From Apricaphanius iberus (Eukaryota; Chordata; Actinopteri; Cyprinodontiformes; Aphaniidae), in the NCBI GenBank assembly GCA_028564705.1, contig JAPXFQ010001300.1:1-64000 (forward strand): 64,000 bases of DNA, read 5' to 3'. How positions within the stretch are numbered: position 1 is the stretch's first letter; every line of letters begins with the position of its first letter. Below are positions 22,913 through 33,293 of the stretch, in pieces. Below the pieces are notes generated by a model. It worked only from the letters and a program-made list of their open reading frames with translations. It was not told the DNA's origin and searched no databases. A program made the position numbers and the translations under genes.

Positions 22913-24382
22913 TAGGGCTGCAGGGATTCGTCGAATCATTCGATTTACTTGATTTACTATATTCCAAAAATTGCTCGTGGCAAAAACTCTGCCTCAACGC
23001 TTCATTAAATTCCTATGATGTGCACTATAGCGCAGTGATTTGATTGTTCCACATGGACCCTTGTTTTGGACGAACCTGTGCGAAGCACAACAGTAGCTCG
23101 TGATACAGTTTGAATTTAGTTGCCGCGATGAGAGTAAAGATAAACATAAACAACAGAAACATAAAACAACAGAAAATGAGTAAAGTCTGGGATTGTTACA
23201 TTCTAAAAATAGAAGAAAAAAAAAGTACAGGCGTATCACTGACGTACGAGCTCAAGGATCCATCATCAGAAAACATCAACATGGTTTTTCACCAATCGTC
23301 ACTGAAACAAGGCAACGTAACCTAAAGCCTGTATACATTGATGTTCGCTAATTTTAATACTGTATTTGTAGTGATGTCATGATGCCTTTTGACTAGATAT
23401 GCTGTTTAGCTTTGACGTTTTTAAGTAGTAAACTTATTCACGTTCAATCGCAAGAGAGCCTTTTCCACATGTAGGTGAGTATCTCACAAAACAGATATTT
23501 TTCTCCGGTTTAGCCTGTCATCAACACGTAAACGCAGATTTTCTGCACAAAAAACAAATATTTAAAAAAAAACTCTGGCCAAAGTGGAGATCTGCATTTT
23601 CTCTGTTTTCAGTATCTGCGTGTGGAGGGATGAAAACAGTAACGTCACTATCTGTAACAAAACATGCTCAGACATGTAAAACCAACAGACTTAATACTGC
23701 GCTGCAACCAAAGTAAGAAAAAAATACTTTCTCAATCTCTCCTGACACAAAGACTCCTGTGAGTTTTAAGAATGATTAATAAGTGACTATTCCTAAATGT
23801 TTAGTGCTGCTGAGCAGGAAGTGAATAAAGAGAGGCTAAAAGGGGCCAGGGTGGGTCTGGTACTGTAGCACCAAAATAAAAGCAAAGATGTTCTTCTAGT
23901 GGGGACCCAATCTGAGCTGGTCATATTTTAGAGTTTTCAATGGTTAGAAGGGCATTTAAAATCACTTTATTTTGCTACGGTTTATGTGACAATGTCGTCT
24001 CAAACTCTGCTTGCTTTTCAAACAATTTAAGTGATTGGCAAAAAGAAAGAAAAACACAAAAAAACGTTTCACAAAAGCTATTTCACTTAAAAGTGGATGG
24101 ACTATTTAGTTTATCAACTTACATTATTGGTGTTTTACAACATTTATTTATTGATTGAGAAAATAACAGTCAATGGGCTTAGTTTTGGAGCCAAATATTG
24201 GAGTTGTGGTTCTGTTTTTGAGAGATAAAGGCAAATGCTTGATCATTTTACAGCCACGAAATTTTTGTTATGCAGGATATGTTTTGTTTGTTTAAAAACT
24301 TCAAAAACATATCCAGTTAATTGATTAATCGATAAAGTGCTAAATTAATCGATTACAAAAAGAATCGATGGCTGCAGCCCTA
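22913..24382. mobile_element. Non-autonomous hAT element with 8-bp target duplication
   Basis: Ends are TAGGGCTGCAG and, inverted, CTGCAGCCCTA. GAAAATAG at 22905-22912 is repeated exactly at 24383-24390. At 1,470 bp it lacks any long frame. It ends in subterminal ATCGATT motifs like the hAT in the resf1 intron, but its tips differ, so it is a related subfamily. Confidence 0.92.
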
Positions 24383-24390
24383 GAAAATAG

Positions 24391-25994
24391 CAAATATGCT
24401 TATTAGTCACAGAGCCTAGGAGTATATAATGGGAAGATCTGAGCCACGATTACTGAAAATTTACAGAAAATAACCGACCAATGTGAAAAGCTATGTCTAT
24501 TATTAGCACATAAAGAACGCTAAGAAATATGTGGCATCGACGGACAATTATGACAATGAAACTGCTTTATATAAAAACTAGGGATTGACCGATATGGATT
24601 CTTTTGTAACGTTACCAATTTTTTCCATTAGCCTTAGCCGATGACCGATACGGGCTGCCAATTTCCTTAAGCCAATACTGATTAGGGGTGGACGGAATGG
24701 CAAAATGTTCATATCACAGTATTTTTTAAAAACATATTGGTATTACGTTATTTTTTCTCATACAAGACCGTTCATATCCACATTATCTTATAAGAATGAA
24801 GAATATAAAAATGTGCTTTTAATAGCCCATTTTACTACAAAATGGACTGCATCATGTTTTTTCCAGACACAGGTGAATGAGGAAAATAATTAAAATTATT
24901 ATGATTCTAGTAGGCATTCTTGATATTCTAAGGCTGAACGTATATTTTTTTTAAACCTCACGTTGACGCAAGCAGCAAATTGCATCTTCTAATTGCTTGC
25001 CATTTTTTTTGTGTTTTTCTACACCTTCTGTTTAAAATCGCCTAAAGACCAGATTAGATCAATTATCCTTTCAATATAAGGCATGTAGTGCCCAAACCCT
25101 GCATTGACTACTGATTACAGAGATTATAGAACCCCATTTTGGTGAAGCGATCTCTGGCTGTTGCTGAACTGACCAATCGCAGGCATCCGCTCTACTCATG
25201 TAGCACAGGAAAAGGGCGTCCGGCTTCTTCTGCTGGGACCTATCCTGCAGGCTATGTGCTTGACGCTTGGAAAACGTGGGAGCCCGTTTTTTTTGGGATA
25301 CTTTCTCAGAAAGATGTGGCGGATTTTTGGATCTTTGGATTTATGTTGTGCAGCCATTTATGATGGAGCAGCCTGATGTGCTGAGTTGTGCTGCTGGAAC
25401 TCGGAGCTACTCGCTGGGTGAGCTGGGACACAGGCTGGAGGCTGTAAAAGGTGAACTAAGCCAATGTAATTATTTCATTTTTAAAAACAAAAAAAATGTA
25501 AACAAAAAAAATTAAATAAATAAGAATGAAATAGTTCAATGCAGTCAATTTTTGGCTAAAGTTGGCTTAAAAGGTCTACTGCAGATATTTTAGAGCCAGT
25601 GATGGCCCCACCCCCCAAGACCCTAAATGACTGGTGCAATGATGGAACAGGTGGACAGAGGTGTCCGGGGATGGGGAGGGAATGACTGGGGGACAGAATG
25701 TCCTCCCATTGAAAAATCTCAAATTATAAGTACTGCTCTGCAGTACTTATAATTAAAATTGTGTTTTTGGTTTAATTTATTGAAATACAAAACCTAAAAC
25801 AATGTAAAAAATATATATATTTTCAAAAACAAATCTAGAAGAAGTATTTTCTGAAACCAGGAAGAATATCTGTAAAACTGAGCGTGCTGAGAAAAAGACT
25901 TCGCCAGTAGTGGGACACGAACTCTGACCTACCAAATGGGAGTCACCAATACTAACCACTCAGCCAACATGGTAAAACACATGGATTCAATAGT
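24391..25994. other. Intergenic, with a possible hAT-type end
   Basis: AGGGATTGACCGATAT at about 24582 and CCGATGACCGATACGG near 24638 look like the start of a common fish hAT family, followed by AGGGGTGGACGGAATGG near 24686, which looks like another. Opposite ends were not found. The rest to 25994 shows no gene. Confidence 0.35.
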
Positions 25995-26387
25995 ATATAC
26001 AGTGGCTTGCAAAACTATTCGGCCCCCTTGAACTTTTCCACATTTTGTCACATTACAGCCACAACGTGAAGCTGTAACGTGTACACGTGAGAAGTGGAAC
26101 GAAAATCATACATGATTCCAATTTTTTTTCAACAAATAATTAAATGAAAAGTGGGGTGTGCATGATTATTCAGCCCCCCTGAGTCAATACTTTATAGAAC
26201 CACCTTTTGTTGCAATTACAGCTGCCAGTCTTTTAGGGTATGTCTCTACCAGCTTTGCACATCTAGAAACTGAAATTGTTGCCCATTCTTGGCATAACAG
26301 CTCCAGCTCAGTCAGATTAGATGGACAGCGTTTCTGAACAGCAGTTTTCAGATCTTGCCACAGATTCTCGATTGGATTTAGATCTAG
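25995..26387 (-). mobile_element. Tc1/mariner terminal fragment
   Basis: TATA is followed by CAGTGGCTTGCAAAACTATT, a well-known fish Tc1 terminal repeat, then about 390 bp matching the adjoining non-coding and transposase N-terminal part in reverse orientation. It stops abruptly at about 26387, so it is truncated and inactive. Confidence 0.75.
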
Positions 26388-28216
26388 ACAGATTACAGCT
26401 CCGGCGACAGACAGTCAGAGCGAGGCAGATCATTACCGTTTCACTTGTTTTGAGAAACGAGCAAAGATGGCCACAAACGTTGCACTATGCGCACTATGAG
26501 TATGGATTTCAAATCCATACTCCCAGCAACTCACAAACTGCTTGTGTAAGTGTAGTACAGTAACTAAAGTACAGTTTAAAAAAAGCACGTTTTTTTTTTT
26601 TGCCGTATTTTAAGTACTTTTTAGGCTGGTGTGAAGAGATAAATAAAAAAATAAAAGAAAAAAAGAGTAACCCAACCCTAGTTGCAACCTTCCTATCCAT
26701 TTGCCTGCTAACACACTAGTACTGGTCTGCACATCCTTGCAAGATCTCACTGTTGTCTTTGCCGTTACAAAGTGCATTATTCCTGACATCAAATTAACTT
26801 CAGATTAATTTCTTTCTTATGTTCATGTTATAATTTATCATGACCTGTCCTTATTTCGTTCCAGCACCCCATGTCCCTAGTTTCCACATTGCAAACTAGT
26901 TTCCACATTGCAAAATCTCCCCCATTAGCAAGGAATCTTTGATACGGCCAAAGGATTGTTTGTACAAAAAAAATTGGCAGAACATCCCGACTCAGAGGAT
27001 TTCGAAGAAACATTTGTTTAAATCTGATAGGGTCGACATCAGCTGGCGCCAATCTAGGAAACACAACTGGAATCCATCACTTAGAAGCCGCACTTGTGTG
27101 TATGCAAGACGCGCACGCTTCCCTGTGCGCAGAGAGGCATTTAAGAATCTGTACACCCCATTTTAGTTAGTTTTAGTTAGAATCTCCGGTACGATCGTTG
27201 ATGCTGTATTAAAGCATGATCCTTTGTCATTATTTTGTAACATTTGATTAAAACCTGGCCCAAGGCTGCATTTCCATTCTCTAAAGCTGTGTCTGCATTT
27301 TTTAATAATTGATGATACCAACAACTCTAGAATTATTATATATAATATGACTGGATCACTGCTGACCCTTCTCACCCTGGACACAGAGTGTTTGACCCAC
27401 TCCTCTCAGGCAGGAGGGTCAGATACATTAGTACCAGAACCTCTCACCACAAGAACAATTTTTTCCCGTCTGCGGTTTGAGTCTTGAACGATTACCCTAA
27501 TGGTGCGTTCAGACCTCAGGCTTTGTCAGCATCACTAAGATGCTGACAAATATTACATGTTAAGTCTACGATTGAGGCCGTTGGAGGAGCGTCACAGTCT
27601 CTGTGGCACTTTGTGAGCTTTGGCACTGTCAACTTTTCAAGCTTTTCCTGCGTTTCAAAGCTCATAATGCTAGCAACGCAGAAGGTGCTACTTGGGGGCT
27701 TCCCGCTAGCTTAGCTAGAAGCCTAAACCGGGTTAGGCTTCGATTTTTAACATTTGCACCCCAACGCCTCACCTTCCGAGGCACCTTCGTTTTCGTCTGT
27801 TGCTCGCAGGAGCACTCCATGTCAAGGACAGACCTGGTGATAAACCAGCATTACTCTGACAGTGAGAATCCAGCAGCTGGGTAGCTCAACTCTGTCACAG
27901 ACACACGGAGTAGCTAGCTAATGCTAACGCTCCTCCATCCTCAGCCACTTCATTTAAATACAGAGACTTTAAGCTGACCAATCAGGCTTTACGTCACTGT
28001 TAGAAACACCCCTTATTAGAATACACTTCTGTAAATCTGTAAATAAATAAATGTAATCTAGAAATGTGTAAATAAATAAATAACTGAATAACAGTGGCCA
28101 TAAACAAATACATCAATAAATAAAATGTAAAATTAAATTCAATTGTATTTAATTATTTTTTTTTATTTCCACATTTATTTATTTATTGTCAATTATGGCA
28201 GAGTTTGTCCTCCACA

Positions 28217-28266
<50 letters not shown>

Positions 28267-29505
28267 TTAAGGGGCTAAGCCCCTGATCTCCTTCAGTCCT
28301 AAATCCGCCCCTGCTACAGCTTCACCATAGGATGCTCTCCCTGTTCACAGTTATCCTCAGGATATGGTGCTATATCTTGGCGCAGTCACACATCCGCCTC
28401 TTGCTCGACAAACATGACCCTTTTAGGACTTCGATGTTTACGGCGTTGTGGTAAAGTGCTGCGTCCGCTAGGAGGAGTTTCACATCCGTTTTTTTTGGCT
28501 ACCCGTCTCCTAGTTTCTGAAATCGCGATTAGCCCAAAATCAGTTAATCATTTAAAAAAGCTGCAGAGACCACAAATACAACCGGGAAACCCTCTTCACG
28601 GGCAATTTTGGTTAAACTCGGTCCCATAAAAGCTGCCCCTCACACTCTGCAGCCATGGTTCTGGTCTGATTAAGCTTTATAGTGTCTTTACTTAGAAGGC
28701 TAAAATAAAGGCAGCGAGTACTGACACATGCATAATGAGCCAAATTAAGTTTCGCTTTCCCCATTAAAGTCATTTTATCGAAGAGACGTCAATGTTATTC
28801 AAGAATTAAGACACTTTTTGTAACCAGCTTTCTTTTTGTTTGTTGGAAGTGGGAACTTTTCAGGGTGAAGATACCCCTTGAAAAGAAAAAAACATTTCCT
28901 TGCTGGTCCATGCTGGTCAGCAGCTATGCTGGTCTATGTTGGTTTTTCCAGCAGGGACTGCAAAATAAGCTTGAAAAAACAATCGGCTTCCGTGAAGATC
29001 GTTACAGTTCGGCGACTAATTGTTAGCAGCAGCTAAAACAATCAAAAGCAGCTGAAAGTTGGCGGAAATCAACATAACTTACTGTTTCACTGCAAGATTC
29101 CGCTCCAACTGCAGCAAGCATCCGGAGTGTTTGCAATCAGCGACTCTCACCGGTCCGCTGTGTCATCCCATGAGATTTCTGCAGATATTGCTTTAGATCC
29201 ATGTGCCAAATGAAGTGGGTCAAAATCCTTCCATTTACTAGTCATCCATGTTACTGGCAGACACATTTCAAATTCCTATTTTCCATCTGCTGCCCAGGAA
29301 CGACTGAGACGTACTGCCGCCCTGAAAACTGCGAGGTGACTAAACGGAACCAGCCAGGGCAGGAACTCTTCCTTGTACCATCTGTAGGGGCTTTGGTTCA
29401 AACTGGGTGGAGCTAAATCATAACCCCACCCTCTGCTTTAAATCACTTACATAACAGTTTTCAGGGGGGGGAATGACTTTTTACTACGGAAGAAAAAAAA
29501 AATTG
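26388..29505. other. Intergenic, no gene recognised
   Basis: About 3.1 kb with only short frames. TTAGTTAGTTTTAGTTAG lies near 27165. ATGCTGACAAA near 27540 follows an inverted partner TTTGTCAGCAT near 27515. AT-rich stretches with AATAAAT runs lie at 28020-28200. None of the frames shows a domain. Confidence 0.4.
28218..28262. repeat. (AT)n microsatellite
   Basis: An unbroken run of about 22 AT units in non-coding sequence, followed by a block with a GGGGCTAAGCCCC palindrome at about 28270. Confidence 0.95.
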
Positions 29506-30290
29506 CATTCTGACTTTATTCTCAGAATTCTGACTTTAATCTCAGAATTCTGACTTTAATCTCAGAATTCTGACTTTATTCTCAGAATTCTGACTTTAAT
29601 CTCAGAAGTGACCTCTGGCTGCAATGCAGATGAACACCAGGGAACGAACTACAATTTGTGAACAGGACAACTAACTTTTTGCAGAAGCTTGTCAGATATG
29701 AATGAGTTTTTACGTGGCCGAGGGATCCCGGGATATGCCATTTCATTAATGGAAGAAGAGAACTGTCTAGTACCTCCAAAAGATCATTTAAATCAACAGC
29801 ATAAAAATCTTTAACGGATTCCCCCGAAACCTCATTTTCTTGGTTGCTGACAAACCGTAGAAAATGTGCTGTGAACACTGTTGAAAAGGAGTTGTTCAAG
29901 AAAAGGAATTGCAAGTTTATTTGGAAAATAAAGTCAGAATTCTGAGATTAAAGTCAGAATTATTAGAATAAAGTCAGAATTCTGAGATTAAAGTCAGAAT
30001 TCTGACATTAAAATCAGAAAAAAAATCAGGATTCTGGAAAAAAAATGAGAAAAATTCCAAATTCTAAGAAAAACTGAGAAATATACGGAAGAGGATTAGG
30101 GCCACTGAAGAAAAAGTAAAGTCAGAATTCTGACATTAAAGTCAGAATTCTGAGAATAAAGTCAGAATTCGATTTTTTTTCTTCAGTGGCCCTAATCCTC
30201 TTCCGTATTTTTCTCAGTTTTTCTTAGAATTTGGAATTTTTCTCATTTTTTTCCAGAATCCTGATTTTTTTTCTTTCTAACTTTAATCTC
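29506..30290. repeat. Inverted arrays of an AATTCTGACTTTA motif around a long palindrome
   Basis: CTCAGAATTCTGACTTTA is tandemly repeated about five times at 29512-29605. The reverse motif TAAAGTCAGAATTCTGAGA is repeated at about 29928-30015 and 30115-30170. A separate pair of arms of about 100 bp lies at about 30014-30117 and 30176-30275, each containing the same AGTGGCCCTAATCCTCTTCC-type block in opposite orientation. This looks like nested palindromic non-autonomous DNA elements. No coding sequence. Confidence 0.75.
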
Positions 30291-31089
30291 ATAATTTGAA
30301 TTTATTTCTACTTTTCACAAAGTTTTTCTGAAATGATTCTGATAAAAAAAAATAATAATAATATTCTGACATTTGCTCCAGTTACAAATGAGATGTTAAT
30401 CCAAGTCAGGAACCTGTGAGAAGCCTCTAAATACAGAATCACAACCTTTTCTTCGTGTTCCATCTTTTTTTCTCAGAATTTTGCTGGGGTTTAAAAAAAA
30501 AAAAAACTTTTTTCAGACTTTAAAGTGCAGGTTGCATACTTGCTAATATGCATATAAAATGTTGTATGAAATTACCATTTGAAATATTTATGTCATTTTA
30601 AAATTCACACTGGAACCACAAATATGTTAATTTAAAAGTTTCTTAATCTTGGCCTGTGACGTAAGGTGGGGGAGTCATATTGCTGTGCACTGCTTTCTCA
30701 GTTTCTAGTTATCATATCCTGCGGTTGTGTTATCAAGAGTCAGTCTGTTAATTAGCTTTGGATTGTGATCATTTTTCTTAAAAATTGTAAATTACTGTGT
30801 TTGCTTTACAAACACCAGTCTGTCGGGACATCAATCTCATTTCCAAAGATAAAAACTCCCAAAAAACAGCCAGTATCTTTCGTATGTGGCTGCCTGTATT
30901 TTATGCAGCTAAACTAATACATAGATACTTTATTCATCCCCAAAAAAAGGGGCGAATTCAAATACATCTTAGATTGGGGGAAAAAATGATAAATAATAAT
31001 AAAGTAATTTAGGAAACATGTTTGATGTCTCTGTTGAATAGTCTTATGCTGCATTCCAGTTAACCTTTCCGAGGCAGAAAGTCGGAAAT
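30291..31089. other. Intergenic, no recognised feature
   Basis: AT-rich, with A and T homopolymers. No gene or clear repeat edge was seen. Confidence 0.4.
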
Positions 31090-32537
31090 GGACTGTTTGA
31101 TTTCGTTACCTTGCAAAGTTCACAAAAAGAGTTTACGGAAGACACTATTATCTACTACACCATAAACATGCATTTAACTAATCCCCCTGACATCCGCTTC
31201 ACAGTTAGAAACTTCCTTCAGCAAACATACAATGGTCTTGATCTGCAGCCCCGATATCGAGCTTGTTTTTGTCGGACTTGCCACGGGAGTTCACCAGTGT
31301 TATAGCCATCACGGTTTACATCCCTCCGTCGGGAAATGCAGAAGCAGCATGTGACGTCATCCACACTGTAACTGCTGAACTACAAACAAAACACCTTTCA
31401 TCATCATAACAGGTGACTTTAATCATGTTTCTCTGTCATCTACACTTCCAAATTTGTCACATGCACCATCCGTGAAAATAAAACTTAGGACTTGCTGTAC
31501 GCAAATGTTAAGGATGCGTACAGCTCCACTGCCCTGCGACCACTGGGCAGGTCAGACCACAACCTAGTCCTGCTATCACCATTGTACAAGCCTGTGGTTC
31601 AGCAACAGCCTGTCACTGTGAGGCCAGTGAGGAAATGGTCTCCTGAGGCCATAGAAACACTGCGTGGAGCACTGGAGGCCACAGACTGGGAGGCTCTGTA
31701 TGAGCCCCATGGTGAGGACATTGATGGCCTGACTGACTGTGTCTCTGAGTACATAGGTTTCTGTATCGATTTCACCATCCCCACAAAGAGGTCTGCTGCT
31801 ACCCAAATAACAAACCGTGGGTAACTAGTGTTGTATGTTATATTTTTTGGGGCTATTTTATATACAGTCTCGTATTAAATATGTTTTATATAATCTTTAG
31901 TTAGCATTCAGAAGGTAAAAGTCTGTTTCTATTATGCATGGTTGTAAAACATATCATTGACCAGTATTTAACTGGGATAAGCTTTTAAGTCATCAAACTC
32001 TTGGGTAAGTTTATTGCAGGCTGTAAAAACAGGATGTCTGTAGATAATGAATGGAAGCCCGGTGTAGGGAGGAAGGGCCATAAAAGCCTACTCCATGGTA
32101 CGGCCATAAATTAGGTCAGGAGGAAACCTTGGGACTAACGTGTGGTCTGATAAGGTTTAGTGGGAGGAGAATAAGTCATGTGAATACGTTCTTTGTTCTT
32201 CCTTAATAAAAATGGTACAACCTTGTAGAGTGGTTGGTTCAGTTCTTGCTGACCCCACCTGCAGGTGCGTCCAGTGTGAAACAGATATCTGTTGTGTGTG
32301 TTTTATTTGCTCTCTCTGTCTCTCAGTTCTGACTCTTATTTTGGAAAACTTCCCGCCGGGGTTCTGAATGTTGGCGCCCCATACCTTCCGGAAAGTGAGT
32401 GGCTGACCGCATGGGATACCAAAGCCAACACTAGTGACCTGAAGATCCTTCTCAATGAGAAGAAGAGGGCCTTTGGATCAGTTAGATACAGTTTGCAAAC
32501 GTGGAGAAAATCTGTGAGCAAGAAACATAGAATTTGA
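31090..32537 (+). pseudogene. L2-like LINE endonuclease and linker region, split by a solo LTR
   Basis: Pieces of an apurinic-type endonuclease appear in mixed frames around 31300-31420 (VYIPPSGNAEAA and a GDF-like motif). The frame 31492-31824 then has LGRSDHNLVLLSPLY, the end of the endonuclease, and the linker RPVRKWSPEAIETLRG. At 31825-31828 the LTR's target duplication begins; beyond the LTR the LINE resumes in frame at 32431 with DLKILLNEKKRAF. The reverse transcriptase is missing, so the copy is dead. Confidence 0.8.
31829..32430 (+). mobile_element. Solo LTR, family A/B/C, with 4-bp target duplication
   Basis: A 602-bp block with TGTTGTATG...CCAACA ends, flanked by CTAG at 31825-31828 and 32431-32434. 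The LINE frame is continuous when the LTR and one CTAG are removed. It has an AATAAA signal near 32205. The first 230 bp match the inverted copy at 9301-9904, and the 3' part matches the copy at about 44939-45439. Confidence 0.88.
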
Positions 32538-33287
32538 GAGAGAACAAAGAATATCTGAGAAAGAGCTGAATTTTTTAGCGCAAGCATTACAGGTTTTGTA
32601 GGAGAAGACAGAATGATCCTCTCCCAAATTGTAATTGTATTCTCTTGATAAATGGCAGGAATTTCCCCCATAAAAATCACATCTTCAAAATTCAGTTACA
32701 CACACTAAAACATTTTCAGTATGGAAGCATATGTGTAGCATAAATCAAATTAAAATGGATTAGTAGAAATTACTTTTCATTTTCAAAATCTAGCTGCTAT
32801 TATTGACTCAAAAGTAAAATTAAAAATAAATAATCCAAACTGATTTTTCATTTTTATAGTCAACATTGCTTAATTAAAATGAAAAAGAAATAGGAATTTA
32901 AGACTTAGTTTTCAAATAGCAACCCAGCAAAATTGTTAAAAAGTTTCAATTTGAAATGTCAAATTTGAAAATTAAAATGCATTTGCAGAAATGCTTTTTC
33001 ATTTTCTGAATGCCAATACCTCAACTGATTCATAAATAAAATGAAAAATAAATCATCCAAACTGCTTTTTAATTTTCAAATTCAACATTGCTCAATCCGT
33101 AAGAATGGCATTTGTATTCAGAAAATGAAAAAGCATTTCTTAAAAGGCATTTTAATTTTAAGATTTGACATTTCAAACTGAATTTTGTTACAATTTTGCT
33201 GGGGTTCTATTTGATAATTAAATCTTTAATACCTTTTTCTTTTTCATTTTAATGAAGTTACGGATACTCATTTTGAAATGTAACTCT
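32538..33287. repeat. AT-rich palindromic repeat
   Basis: Arms at about 32865-33010 and 33105-33260 are inverted copies (GAAATGCTTTTTCATTTTCT against AGAAAATGAAAAAGCATTTC, and AACCCAGCAAAATTG against CAATTTTGCTGGGGTT). The arms are about 145 bp with a 95-bp middle. No frame. It is probably a MITE; it directly adjoins the next element. Confidence 0.65.
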
Positions 33288-33293
33288 CTTTCG

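Noticed and set aside
25139..25515. Frames near 25.2 kb as a possible resf1 5' exon
   Set aside because: They are on the plus strand, opposite to resf1, and show no donor that would join in phase.
29506..30170. Regularly spaced repeats as a CRISPR array
   Set aside because: Units are directly abutting or AT-rich without unique spacers, orientation changes, and the genome is eukaryotic.
32371..32390. TGGCGCCCC as a Lys-type retroviral primer-binding site
   Set aside because: The CTAG target duplication and the LINE frame place the LTR end at 32430, so this sequence is inside the LTR. The matching GATGGCGCCCC at about 45387 is then also internal to LTR copy C.
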